NCBI RefSeq assembly: GCF_000018865.1
Contig: NC_010175.1
Span: forward strand, 1,488,001 to 1,552,000
DNA length: 64,000 nucleotides
Source of the DNA: Chloroflexus aurantiacus J-10-fl
GTDB taxonomy: Bacteria > Chloroflexota > Chloroflexia > Chloroflexales > Chloroflexaceae
Direction: 5' to 3'
Shown: in pieces, positions 36,834-45,902 of the stretch
Layout of the letters: each line of letters starts with the position of its first letter
Numbering within the stretch: position 1 is the first letter of the stretch
Position numbers and translations under genes: made by a program
Notes under the pieces: generated by a model
What the model saw: only the letters and a program-made list of their open reading frames with translations
Told to the model about the DNA's origin: nothing
Database searches by the model: none

Positions 36834-37017
36834 AGATTCTCCTTCGCTAGTTGAGGAAATAATGAGATGTGTGTTGAGCGGGAAATGATGTAAGCAATGT
36901 AGCCCGGTATAAACATACCGGGCTAATGTGTGGTGGCGATGAACAGGTAGCGATGAGCGATTACAAAATTATTAATTCGCGCTACGAATAATTGTCGGTA
37001 CGGCCAGGAATGGGATC

Positions 37018-37065
37018 AGAACGGCCTGGAAGAGCGGCTGATGTTGCTCTCTTCCAGGCCGTTCT
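37018..37065 (-). terminator. 17-bp perfect stem between surface-protein gene and small gene
   Basis: AGAACGGCCTGGAAGAG (37018-37034) is exactly complementary to 37049-37065 with a 14-nt loop. It starts 19 nt past the stop of the leftward small gene at 37084, suiting a 3'-end hairpin of that transcript. No T-run follows. The rest of 36834-37083 shows nothing else. Confidence 0.55.
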
Positions 37066-37083
37066 CGCAAAACGACGGCGATA

Positions 37084-37383
37084 CTACACATGAAACTGAT
37101 CCAGAATCGTCTGCACCTGGCTGCGATACTGTGGCCACGCTCGTCGGCCAATCAAACCCTCGATGAGATGTTCCAGGCACATACGATTACTAAACGACGC
37201 CTCCAGGCCATCGGTTGGGCGCAGGATATGACCACTCCACTTACGAGCATCGTCAAAGACGATATGCAGTGTTTGATTGGCGACAAATAACCGGTATTCC
37301 ACAGGATGTTCACTTTCACGTTGATATGTTACAGCAACTCGCTTATTGCAAGCGTGCGGTGTGTAGTCCATGCACAAAAACAT
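37084..37383 (-). CDS. Hypothetical protein, 99 aa
   Basis: Start chosen at the ATG at 37383 because TGGAGGGGAACG lies directly upstream; the longer frame to 37482 lacks such a site. The protein is not recognised. Its composition is protein-like, mixed alpha/beta ('YRLFVANQTLHIVFDDARKW', ending 'SQVQTILDQFHV') with no TM segment or signal peptide. A strong hairpin follows the stop. No functional link to the neighbouring surface protein or to the repeat region upstream is evident. Confidence 0.5.
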   Translation of the reverse strand: MFLCMDYTPHACNKRVAVTYQRESEHPVEYRLFVANQTLHIVFDDARKWSGHILRPTDGLEASFSNRMCLEHLIEGLIGRRAWPQYRSQVQTILDQFHV

Positions 37384-37981
37384 CGTTCCCCTCCACCCGA
37401 CATATCTGGTTGTACGCACGAGACGCCAAAAGACACCTGGCGATGTGCTAATGCTGACGGCAACAGGTGTTTGGCGTGGCATCGGAGGTCAGCTCGATGC
37501 AGAGATACCGTACCACGATGCATCTAATACGCATACCCACCCAGGGTGGATCGGCGGGTTGATAGCAGACTCCAGGGTTGGATCAGCGTATTCCAACCTG
37601 TTTGAGATGGACAAATGCATGATCGCGACAAGATCACATAGCATCCCCGCGACCGGCAGGGTGAACGGCGTGACCCACGCCTGATCGTGGGCACGGCTGC
37701 TGCGGCAGCGTGGCTGCCGCACGCCAAACAAGGCGACACGCGCATGACGAGCGGGCAAGGCAGCCAATCCAGTGCGTGATTTGCCCCGTGATGGCCGCCG
37801 GCGCTGCTCGATTCGGTACCGGCGGGCTGCCATCCTCTTGCGAGCGGACAGATGTGGCGGGTGGATGTCCAGGACATAGGGGCGGACGTGCGCCCCTATC
37901 GGCCAGGGTACGGAAGCCGGACTTCTCTGGGTACCGGTGTGTGTCCGACTTACCTACCGGCATATCACATGAGACGTGCGT
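37384..37981. other. Non-coding spacer with copy D of the dispersed repeat
   Basis: About 37640-37800 is the reverse-orientation counterpart of the repeat core at 21340-21500, with the GCGGCAGCGTGGCTGCCGC palindrome near 37702-37720 and GACACGCGCATGACGAGCGG next to it. A 9-bp hairpin (37876-37884 with 37891-37899) follows. No supported gene. Confidence 0.6.
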
Positions 37982-37989
37982 GGTATAAT
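37982..37989 (+). promoter_or_regulatory. Extended -10 promoter of the hydrogenase-like operon
   Basis: TGGTATAAT (TG-n-TATAAT) ends at 37989, 27 nt before the start of the large-subunit gene. No good -35 hexamer is seen 17 nt upstream, as tolerated for extended -10 promoters. The predicted leader is only about 20 nt. Confidence 0.6.
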
Positions 37990-38015
37990 GCGCCGCGACA
38001 GAAAAAGGAGGTTGC

Positions 38016-39101
38016 TTGAAGTACCAACTGACACTCCATCCGGTTGCAGGAGCCTGGCATAGCGAGCGCCTGACGCTGACGATTCAGGGTGAGCGCATTG
38101 TTGATGTTGAGTATCGCCCTTCGGTCGGTGATGGGGCGTATGCCCGGCGTCTTATGCAAGGGGGAATAACAGGCGCATTGCAGGCTGCACGTCAGGTTTG
38201 CCCACATTGTCATGTGGCCCACACCCTGGCATTCAGCCTGGCTATCGAGCAACTCGCCGGCGTCACCGCACCGCTCCGTGCGCAGGCGGTGCGCGTTATG
38301 CTGGCCGAACTGGAACGCGCAACCTCTCACATCAATACGCTGGCGGCACTGGCAACTGCGCTCGGCCTGACCGATGCGGCCCGGCTCAGCCGGTTAACGA
38401 CCCGTTTGGGCTTGATCGCGCTGAAACTCTCTGGCAATGACGAGGCCGCGCTGATTCGGCCAGGCGGCCTGCTGGCTGATCCCAGTGAATCGGCGCTAGC
38501 CGAAACGGCTCAGGCCATCAACGATTTATTGCCGAGGATGATAGCGGTTGCCGAGCAGAGCATTCCACGCCGCTCACTGCTGGCGCGCACGGTAGATATT
38601 GGCGTGTTGCAGCCAACCGCTGCCCGGCAGTTTGGTCTGGCCGGCCCACTGGCCCGAGCAAGTGGGGTTGCCACTGATGTCCGCATTCAGGAACCTTATG
38701 CTGCTTACAACATCCTGGCCCCGGCACTGGTAACCGAGGAGGGTGGCGATGTGCATTCCAGGGCAGTGGTTCTGTTGCTCGAAGCAATAGAGTCGTTGCG
38801 GCTGGTTGTCCGCTGGTTGCAGAATCTCCCAATTGGCAACGTGTATGAAGAGGTTCCGTTGGTGGCCGGCGAAGCAACGGTGACGGTTGAAGCGCCGCGT
38901 GGCTCATTGCGCTATACTGTGCGTAGCGATGGTCAGCGTTTGACCGGGGTGGAGATTGGTATTGCGCCACAGCTTGATCGATTGCTGGCTCGCTCGCTGT
39001 TGCAGCAGGCAGCGGTTGATGATGTGATGCTGATCGCCATTTCGACCGATCCCTGTACGGCTTGCTGGCAGTCGGCAACCTACCTGATCGGACGTAGTTA
39101 G
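38016..39101 (+). CDS. [NiFe]-hydrogenase large subunit/NuoD-like protein
   Basis: 361 residues from a TTG with AAAGGAGG four nt upstream. Length and layout match group 4 hydrogenase large subunits (EchE/HycE C-terminal part) and NuoD. Both Cys pairs that hold Ni-Fe are present: Cys62 and Cys65 in 'QVCPHCHVAHTLAF' and Cys347 and Cys350 in 'STDPCTACWQ'; NuoD proteins lack them. However the upstream 'R-G-x-E' proton-relay segment reads 'ARRLMQG' here, so the usual Glu seems absent. It heads an operon with four membrane subunits. No small-subunit or maturation gene is nearby. Hydrogenase activity is therefore uncertain; an Ehr-type (hydrogenase-related) complex is a likely alternative. Confidence 0.75.
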   Translation: MKYQLTLHPVAGAWHSERLTLTIQGERIVDVEYRPSVGDGAYARRLMQGGITGALQAARQVCPHCHVAHTLAFSLAIEQLAGVTAPLRAQAVRVMLAELERATSHINTLAALATALGLTDAARLSRLTTRLGLIALKLSGNDEAALIRPGGLLADPSESALAETAQAINDLLPRMIAVAEQSIPRRSLLARTVDIGVLQPTAARQFGLAGPLARASGVATDVRIQEPYAAYNILAPALVTEEGGDVHSRAVVLLLEAIESLRLVVRWLQNLPIGNVYEEVPLVAGEATVTVEAPRGSLRYTVRSDGQRLTGVEIGIAPQLDRLLARSLLQQAAVDDVMLIAISTDPCTACWQSATYLIGRS

Positions 39102-39187
39102 TGTCCAGAACCCTGATGCCGCATTGCAGAGCCGTGTCTATGTAGTGTGTCACCCGGTGGAGTACCGGGTTGTTATATCGAGGATGC

Positions 39188-40891
39188 ATGGGTCTTATCG
39201 CTAGCTTTATCAGCCTGATCACAGGTGCCGTGTTCTGTTTTGGGCTGGCCCGGATTGGAATTACCCGCCGTCTGGCATTGCTGGCCGCGCTGGCGACCGG
39301 CCTGGCAGCTATTGGTGTCATCGCCAATCCGCTAGAAACGACCCCGGCAGAACCGCTGTCGAGTATCGGTGCATTATCGCTCGTTCTGCCGGCAGCGCCC
39401 GAACTGAGTGAACGAGCAATTGCGGTCATGTTCCTGGTTGGGGGCACCCTTGGCTTACTGGCCCTGGCCGTGGTTGTACCGCCGGAGGTAGAGGGATTTG
39501 GCGCGTTGTTCGGCTGGCTCTTGCTGGCCCTGACTGCCGCCCTGCTCAGCTTAACCATTCCACCGCTCAGCTTTCTGACCCCGTTGAGCTGGGCACTGGC
39601 GGTGATTGCCGCTCATGGAGCGCTGATTGCCGCAGGCGTTGATCCAGCACCTGATCAATTACCGCCCCATTTGATTGCCGGCGGGCTAGCCGTGGTCGCT
39701 GTGACAGGTCTGATTGCAACGAGCGCCGCCTTACCTCCAGACACCCTGCCACCAACTACGCTGGTCGGACTGGCGCTGTTCGGTGCGCTGGCTTTGGCCG
39801 GAGCACCTCCCTTTGGCGGTGCGCGCAGTGCTTTTACCGCGGCACCGGCCCTGGTGGCTGCGCTCATGAGCGGACTGACCCTGCCCACTATTGGGCTTGG
39901 CTTTATCGTTCGTTTCCTGCCACAGATACCTCCTTTGCCGGCATCAACCGGTTTCATCATGGCTGCTGTTGGCGCATTTGGGGCACTGGGGGCAGCATTC
40001 ACCGCCCTCAATGCGCAGTCCGGTCGCGATCTGGTCGCTCGCCACGGCGCGTTGCAGGCAGGAGTGGTCGTATGCGCGGCTGCCCTCAATGAACCGTTAG
40101 CTGGTCTGGCAGCACCGGCCCTGTTGTTGTCGCTCCAGCTCCACGCCGTTGCCGGCGGATTGGTTTGCGCTGCGATTGAACGACTGCAAGGTTCCGACCT
40201 GCTCGATGGCAAGCAACCGACAGCACAACTACCGTTCATTGGCCTGATCTGGCTTGTGACAACGGCAGCCGCAACCGGTCTACCGCTGACCTGGAGCTTT
40301 TGGGGATGGCGCTGGCTGATAGAGGCCGCCACCAGCCATCACGTGTGGATTATTGGCCCCTTGATGACTGCGGCAGTTATCGGTTTTGCCGCCGGATTGC
40401 CACTGCTCATTCGTTGCTGGCAGGGGAAAACACCAGTTTATACACATTGGCCAGAGGGTATGCTAAGCCTGCCGATCCTGATCCCCTTGATCCTGGCCGG
40501 GTTTGTGCCCTGGCTGGCCTGGCCACTCTGGCTGAGCTGGTCACCGTTCGCCCCACCGGTCATGCCTGCCGAACCACTTGCCTGGCCTTTTATCGGCACG
40601 GCCATCGCGACCGGCGTCATAAGCTGGTTCCTGTTACGCAAGGCCAATCCCTACCAGACAGAGCGTATGCCTGAAGACCCGGCAGTCAGTCCAACCTGGC
40701 AAGGCATGGGAGAACTCTTGCAGGGCATGAGCGAGCTGGCCGATGCCCGTCGGCTATTCAGCCTTCTCGGTCATGGGATCGACCGCGTAAGCAGCTCGCT
40801 CCATACCATTATGATCATCTTTGAGCAACGGTATTATCTATTTGGGGTGATGATTGGCCTGTTGGCAATCCTGTTTCTGATGGCGCAATAG
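39188..40891 (+). CDS. Antiporter-like membrane subunit (NuoL/M/N, HyfB type)
   Basis: About 567 residues from the ATG at 39188 (GAGG five nt before). Extremely hydrophobic, about 14 or more TM helices, with the general pattern of Mrp/complex I proton-translocating subunits ('GAPPFGGARSAFTAAPALVA' in the middle recalls the family's G.PP..GF.SK). A final TM ('YYLFGVMIGLLAILFLMAQ') after a cytoplasmic loop resembles the extra C-terminal helix of HyfB-like subunits. The conserved charged residues are weakly kept, so ion pumping is not certain. Second gene of the operon. Confidence 0.65.
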   Translation: MGLIASFISLITGAVFCFGLARIGITRRLALLAALATGLAAIGVIANPLETTPAEPLSSIGALSLVLPAAPELSERAIAVMFLVGGTLGLLALAVVVPPEVEGFGALFGWLLLALTAALLSLTIPPLSFLTPLSWALAVIAAHGALIAAGVDPAPDQLPPHLIAGGLAVVAVTGLIATSAALPPDTLPPTTLVGLALFGALALAGAPPFGGARSAFTAAPALVAALMSGLTLPTIGLGFIVRFLPQIPPLPASTGFIMAAVGAFGALGAAFTALNAQSGRDLVARHGALQAGVVVCAAALNEPLAGLAAPALLLSLQLHAVAGGLVCAAIERLQGSDLLDGKQPTAQLPFIGLIWLVTTAAATGLPLTWSFWGWRWLIEAATSHHVWIIGPLMTAAVIGFAAGLPLLIRCWQGKTPVYTHWPEGMLSLPILIPLILAGFVPWLAWPLWLSWSPFAPPVMPAEPLAWPFIGTAIATGVISWFLLRKANPYQTERMPEDPAVSPTWQGMGELLQGMSELADARRLFSLLGHGIDRVSSSLHTIMIIFEQRYYLFGVMIGLLAILFLMAQ

Positions 40892-41012
40892 AAACCCGGT
40901 AACAAGACGCGGCCCGGATAGGTGAAGAGTAACCTTCACCTACTCAAAATAAAACCCGTTGCAGCTTGTTCGGATAGACGTTCAAGATCGGATTGGTCAA
41001 GGACAACACTGT

Positions 41013-41735
41013 ATGGCGATAGATCCCTGGATTATCGTGATCGGTATCTCAGCCGGCGGCATCTTACTATTACGCGACTGGCGCCTGACCGTTGGGCTGC
41101 TGTTGCTCAACTATTTCGGCCTGGCCGGCCTGCTCAACGAACAGCCGTTCATCGCGACCGATTTCACCCAATTCAACGTTAGCTCGCTGGCATTGATCAA
41201 GATGGTGACCGGTGTTTGTGCTGCGCTGATTCTTGCCGTTACAGCATTGACCTTTTCGCGCGACTACGGCCTGGAAAACCTCGATGAATTTGGGCAGGCC
41301 GAATTACGACGTGCGTTACGAGCTGCAACCCGGCAGCGTTCAACCGAATCGACCCGCCTGAATGAATATCTCCTACCGTTCTTATCGGGGGTCGCTGGAC
41401 TGACTGCCAGCCTGATGTTACCCATCATCTATCCGATTGCCCCCAGCCCCACTCTCGATTTTGCCTGGTACTGGCTGGTTCTCAGTGGCGTGCTAGCAAT
41501 GGCAACCGCAAACGATGTATTGAAGATCGGCCTGGGGATGCTCCTCTGCACGAGTGGTATCGATCTGTTGTACAGTGCGGTTATCAGTGCCCCAACCGCG
41601 AGCGGACTGAAGATCATGCCACTCTTGCTCCTCAGTATTGTGCAGATATTGCTGGCGCTGGCCATTGCCTACCTGGCCGGATTAGTCTACGGGCGGTTGA
41701 AGACGCTTACGATCAGTGAGCTATACCGCGGATAA
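41013..41735 (+). CDS. Small membrane subunit, HyfE/NuoK-like
   Basis: About 240 residues from the ATG at 41013 (AAGGA upstream); the longer frame from 40959 lacks one. Roughly seven TM helices with one cytoplasmic loop rich in charges ('LDEFGQAELRRALRAATRQR'). The segment 'NDVLKIGLGMLLCTSGIDLL' recalls NuoK/HyfE helices that carry buried polar residues. Assignment rests on size, hydropathy and position between two antiporter-like subunits, two nt before the next gene. Confidence 0.55.
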   Translation: MAIDPWIIVIGISAGGILLLRDWRLTVGLLLLNYFGLAGLLNEQPFIATDFTQFNVSSLALIKMVTGVCAALILAVTALTFSRDYGLENLDEFGQAELRRALRAATRQRSTESTRLNEYLLPFLSGVAGLTASLMLPIIYPIAPSPTLDFAWYWLVLSGVLAMATANDVLKIGLGMLLCTSGIDLLYSAVISAPTASGLKIMPLLLLSIVQILLALAIAYLAGLVYGRLKTLTISELYRG

Positions 41736-41737
41736 CT

Positions 41738-43189
41738 ATGCTATACCTGCTGCTCATCTTCTTTCCAATTAGTATGGCGTTTAGCACCTTTCTGCTGCGC
41801 CGCATGCCACGTATTGCTGTTGGTTTGGGCATTGGCACGCTGATTGTTGAACTATTGCTCGCAATACAGGTGCGAGTAGATGACCCGGTGCGAGTTTTCG
41901 GCGTTACCATGCTACTCAGCCCATTGCACCAGATTTTTCTGTTTCTCTTTCTGGGCATAGGGATTGTGGTGCTGATCGCGGCGTGGGTATTTCCACACGG
42001 CGAGAACTTCAGCGCAACCGGCCTGCTCATCATCGCCCAAACTGTTGCCATTCTGCTCATGCAAGACTCGTTTGTGACGGCTTTAATGCTGGTGGCAATC
42101 GCGCTCACTGCGGTGCTGGCAATTGTCGATCTGCCGGTCGGGGCAGGTGTGCTGGTAAGCAGGCAGATACTGGCAGCCGCGCTGAAGTATCTGGTGTTAA
42201 TGGTAGTTGCCGGCATCCTGCTCTACGCCGCCTACGTACTCACCGATCTATTCCGACCGGGCGAACTACCAGGTCGAATTTCACCGGCTCGCTTTATCCT
42301 GGCGTTGCTGGCAGCCGGTTTTGCCCTCCGTTTGGCGCTCGTACCCTTCCACGCATGGCTGGTCGATCTCATTACCTATGCCGGTTCACTGGCGTCAGTG
42401 TTGATCATTGCTTTGCCGGTACCGGCCAGTTTGCTCGTCTTCCTGCTCACCCTGCAAAGTTACCCTGCGTTGCTCTTTGAAGGCGGGCAGGCCCTGACTG
42501 TGCTACGCATTGGGGCTGCGTTCAGTGCCTTACTGAGCAGTGCGCTGGCGCTTACCGCTGCTTCACTGCGCCAACGGCTGGCCTATCTGATTGCCGGCCA
42601 TTGCGGTGTTATCTTCTACAGTTTTGCATCTCTGTCACTCATTGGGCTAAGTGGAGCCGTCTTCGGTGCAATTAATATCGCGCTTGCCATCACAACGGTA
42701 CTTATCAGCCTGACTCTGCTGGAACATGCTATTGGCGGTGGCACCATCGAGTCGTACAACGACCTGATCTGGCAACGCCCTGTCGCCGGGGCAGGATTAC
42801 TGGCAGGTGGCCTGGCCTTAACGGGATGGTTGCCATCACCAGGCGGAAGCGCCTACCTGCTGGCGCTTCAAGCTGCGGCTGACTCCGGTCTGGTTGAGGT
42901 GTTCATTCTGGTGGCGGCAATGAGCCTGGCGACACTGACCCTGATCCAACTGACCGTCCAGTACCTGATTGGATCGCGTAGTAAGGCCATCGAAGTCGAG
43001 CCGCGCCTGCTGGGTGAAACTGAGGTCGACCGTCCCTCGCCCGTTCGGCTCTCACCAGAGCCGTGGACTGCCAGATGGCTGATTATTGGGTTGATAGCAG
43101 CTATGCTGGTGATTGGGATGACCCCGCAAACATTACTGACCACGATTGAAGCCGCCGTGCGCAGCCTGGCAGCACTGAGTTCGGGATAA
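41738..43189 (+). CDS. Antiporter-like membrane subunit (NuoN/MrpD/HyfF type)
   Basis: 483 residues, ATG two nt after the preceding stop. About 14 TM helices in the arrangement of complex I/Mrp antiporter subunits; 'RLALVPFHAWLVDLITYAGS' corresponds to the family's conserved 'P.H.WL.dAy..ap' helix. It is expected to be an ion-translocating module. It ends 22 nt before the NuoH-like gene. Confidence 0.75.
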   Translation: MLYLLLIFFPISMAFSTFLLRRMPRIAVGLGIGTLIVELLLAIQVRVDDPVRVFGVTMLLSPLHQIFLFLFLGIGIVVLIAAWVFPHGENFSATGLLIIAQTVAILLMQDSFVTALMLVAIALTAVLAIVDLPVGAGVLVSRQILAAALKYLVLMVVAGILLYAAYVLTDLFRPGELPGRISPARFILALLAAGFALRLALVPFHAWLVDLITYAGSLASVLIIALPVPASLLVFLLTLQSYPALLFEGGQALTVLRIGAAFSALLSSALALTAASLRQRLAYLIAGHCGVIFYSFASLSLIGLSGAVFGAINIALAITTVLISLTLLEHAIGGGTIESYNDLIWQRPVAGAGLLAGGLALTGWLPSPGGSAYLLALQAAADSGLVEVFILVAAMSLATLTLIQLTVQYLIGSRSKAIEVEPRLLGETEVDRPSPVRLSPEPWTARWLIIGLIAAMLVIGMTPQTLLTTIEAAVRSLAALSSG

Positions 43190-43211
43190 CCGGTGGTCAT
43201 GGGAGGCAAAA

Positions 43212-44036
43212 TTGACGACTGACGTAGTTATAGCCGGATTGGTTGCGCTTTTGCTATATCCGGGTATATTATTTGCAATAGGGTTAAGTATCGGTTATCG
43301 AATCCTGTCCGGTCGGCCACTGCCATTTCCCGGTAAAATGATCGTCAGTCCTGATCTCACCGGCGGTCTGGGGTTGACATCGCTGGCGTTGATCGGTGGG
43401 GGTCTGGCCGGTTTGACCTGGCCAGGGCATCCGTGGTCATTACCGTTCGGTTGGATCGGTAGCTGGGCATTGTTTGAACTGGCTGCATGGTTACCATTGT
43501 TGCCGGCCCTGATGGCAGGTGCACCTCGTACAGTCCGTGCTGCGCTACGGGAAGCGCAAATCGGCATGCTGGCACGGGCGATACTGTGGGGAAGTATTGC
43601 CACCGGCCTGGCCGCCGCCGACAATCTCAATGGCTGGTCACTAAGCGGACACGGCTTCGTCCTGGTGAGTGCTCTCCTGAGCCTGCCGGCAGCTATCAAC
43701 TGGGGACCATTCGGCCCTGAACCATCACTTGGCCCGCAGGGGATCACGGAAGGTCTTTCCACCCGGGCGGCAACAACGCTGACGTTCGCCCGCGATACAC
43801 TGGCTGCGGCACTCATTGCCACCATCTGGCTGGCCGGTTTCCCAATAGCAGTGCTGCCAGTGTGGCTGGGCTTGTTGGTGATTGGGATTGGGAGTATCAT
43901 CACCACACTGGGATTACGGTGGCTCAACGGACGCTTTCCGCGCTTTAGCGTGCCGGCTGCGCTGCGAGTCATCCTCATCGGGGCAGGTAGCCTGGCCGGA
44001 GTGGCCCTGGTAGCCTTGTCTGTGGGGCAGATGTAG
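43212..44036 (+). CDS. NuoH/HyfC-like membrane subunit
   Basis: 274 residues from a TTG with GGGAGG five nt upstream. Six to eight TM helices and the length (NuoH about 325, HyfC/EchB about 290) fit the proximal membrane subunit of group 4 hydrogenases that links the peripheral arm to the antiporters. 'PLPFPGKMIVSPDL' near the N-terminus and 'GPFGPEPSLGPQGITEGLST' after the fourth helix resemble the quinone-site loops. The Glu/Asp residues of true NuoH are only partly preserved. Fifth gene of the operon. Confidence 0.6.
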   Translation: MTTDVVIAGLVALLLYPGILFAIGLSIGYRILSGRPLPFPGKMIVSPDLTGGLGLTSLALIGGGLAGLTWPGHPWSLPFGWIGSWALFELAAWLPLLPALMAGAPRTVRAALREAQIGMLARAILWGSIATGLAAADNLNGWSLSGHGFVLVSALLSLPAAINWGPFGPEPSLGPQGITEGLSTRAATTLTFARDTLAAALIATIWLAGFPIAVLPVWLGLLVIGIGSIITTLGLRWLNGRFPRFSVPAALRVILIGAGSLAGVALVALSVGQM

Positions 44037-44070
44037 CCACGGTAGAGACCATGAACTGGAGATCAACCTA

Positions 44071-45126
44071 ATGACCGATGTCATCGTTGTCGAAGGACTT
44101 ACCAAAAGCTACGGTCATGTCTCGGTCTTGCGCGGTGTTCATCTGCGGGTTGCAGCAGGTGAAGTGTACGGCTTGCTGGGACCGAATGGTGCCGGCAAGT
44201 CAACGCTTATCCATCTGTTACTCGGTTTTTTATACCCCGATAGCGGGCGGATTCGCGTACTGGGAAGCGCTGATCTCGAAGCACAGCGTCGGCAGATTGG
44301 CTACATCCCCGAACGGCAGCGTTATCACAACTACTACACACCACGCGAATACCTTACCTTCCTCGGTCGTTTCGATGGCATGCCGGAAACCATCTTACGC
44401 AAGCGGATCGACGAGCTACTAGAGCTAACCGGCTTAACTGCTGTTGCCAACCGCTACCTGCGCACCCTCTCGAAAGGCATGATTCAACGGTTGGGCATCG
44501 CCCAGGCCCTGCTTACCGATCCCGATCTTTTGCTAATCGATGAGCCAACCAGCGGCCTGGATCTTGACGGCCAGCAAGAACTGCTCGTCTTGCTCAACGA
44601 TGTTCGCCAGCGCGGGCACACTGTCTTGCTCTGCACCCATCGTCTTGCTGAAGTTGAATATCTCTGCGACCGGGTCGGTATTTTAACCAACGGTAAGGTT
44701 GCGCTTGAGGTGAATGTCGCCGATGTACGACACATGACCGGCAGTATGGTCGTCCAAACAGGGCCACTCGACCTGCCATTACGCCAGCGATTAGAGATGA
44801 TCGGACGTGAGATTCGCTGCGATGAACAGGCGGTTGTGATCAGTCCGCATTCGCCTGAATTACAGGCAAAAGTTCTTCAGGTCTTGATCGAAGCGAATGT
44901 GACAATCCGGGCGCTAGAGCCACAGTTGAGTCGCCTGGCGCAGATCTATATGCGCACAGTGCGTGGTGAACCGGTGGATAACCTGCTGGTTACCGACCAG
45001 GCGCCGCTACGTGCTGTCCTGAACGAAGCCATCAATCCGGCACCAACTGATGACATTGATCCGCTCTTGAAACGATTGCTGCAACGGCGAGAGGGCGACT
45101 CCAGACAAAAGGATGGCCACCAATGA
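44071..45126 (+). CDS. ABC transporter ATP-binding protein (ABC-2 type exporter)
   Basis: 351 residues, GGAG before the ATG. Walker A GPNGAGKST, signature 'LSKGMIQRLGIAQAL', Walker B 'LLLIDEPTSGLD' and the switch His ('LCTHRL') are intact. The C-terminal 100 residues form the extra domain (DUF4162-like) common in CcmA-type drug or polysaccharide/NatA exporters. It starts 34 nt after the NuoH-like gene, so it is probably transcribed with the membrane complex. Its stop overlaps the permease start (ATGA). Confidence 0.9.
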   Translation: MTDVIVVEGLTKSYGHVSVLRGVHLRVAAGEVYGLLGPNGAGKSTLIHLLLGFLYPDSGRIRVLGSADLEAQRRQIGYIPERQRYHNYYTPREYLTFLGRFDGMPETILRKRIDELLELTGLTAVANRYLRTLSKGMIQRLGIAQALLTDPDLLLIDEPTSGLDLDGQQELLVLLNDVRQRGHTVLLCTHRLAEVEYLCDRVGILTNGKVALEVNVADVRHMTGSMVVQTGPLDLPLRQRLEMIGREIRCDEQAVVISPHSPELQAKVLQVLIEANVTIRALEPQLSRLAQIYMRTVRGEPVDNLLVTDQAPLRAVLNEAINPAPTDDIDPLLKRLLQRREGDSRQKDGHQ

Positions 45127-45902
45127 TCCGAACCGGTAAACAAGCTATACTCCTGACCGGCTTCACCTTACTTGAGTATTTGCGCTCTGGCCGGTTCTTT
45201 CTCGAATTGACCATCGTGATTGCCAGTTATGTTGTATTCCTGCGCCCTACCGGAACCCCAATGAATGCCGGCTATCTGTTTACTGTGGCAGGCATCTTTG
45301 GACCAGTTCTGGCCATTCTGAGTACCGGTTTTATGATCGGCCTGGGTGATCGCCCCCAGGGCTACATTATCCTGTCGCACAACGTCAGTCGTGGTGCGTA
45401 TCTGATCGGGCTATTTTACGCTGCCTGTCTTGTTGTACTGGTTATGTACGGAATACTCTGCCTGCTGGTAGCCCTGACAAATCGAGTGGTTGATCTCGAT
45501 CTCATTGGCTGGTTCCTGGCCAGCTTACCGCTTATTCTCAATATCGGGTTGTTCTCCGCCCTGACGATCTTACTTTCGCCTCTGGTGTTGGGTACTGGCT
45601 GGCGTTTGTTCGTGCTTGCCCTGATTGCATTGGCACTATCGAGTAACGTGATCGGCGGCCCAATCATCAATCAACTCGAGGAGATCAATCCCTTTTTGGT
45701 TACGATCTTACGCGCCGTGCAAACCGTGTTGAGTGGGCCACTGGTTCCAATCTTTTACGGCTACCAGATTAGCATCAGCGGTAGTTTCAGTGAGGTCTCG
45801 GTCTGGGCTAACCTGGTCGCGCAGAGTTCACTCTTACTGGCATTTCTAGGACTGGCCCGCTATGCGTTTAACCAGCGTGACCTGATCTTCAGCGTGTCGT
45901 AG
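45123..45902 (+). CDS. ABC-2 type transporter permease
   Basis: 259 residues, ATG overlapping the ATPase stop. Six TM helices with short loops, as in the membrane partner of NatA/CcmA-like ATPases. No substrate motif. Its stop lies inside the 3' end of the convergent M23 gene (14-nt overlap). Located at the end of the hydrogenase-like operon; a Na+/metal or metabolite export role for the complex is an inference. Confidence 0.85.
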   Translation: MIRTGKQAILLTGFTLLEYLRSGRFFLELTIVIASYVVFLRPTGTPMNAGYLFTVAGIFGPVLAILSTGFMIGLGDRPQGYIILSHNVSRGAYLIGLFYAACLVVLVMYGILCLLVALTNRVVDLDLIGWFLASLPLILNIGLFSALTILLSPLVLGTGWRLFVLALIALALSSNVIGGPIINQLEEINPFLVTILRAVQTVLSGPLVPIFYGYQISISGSFSEVSVWANLVAQSSLLLAFLGLARYAFNQRDLIFSVS

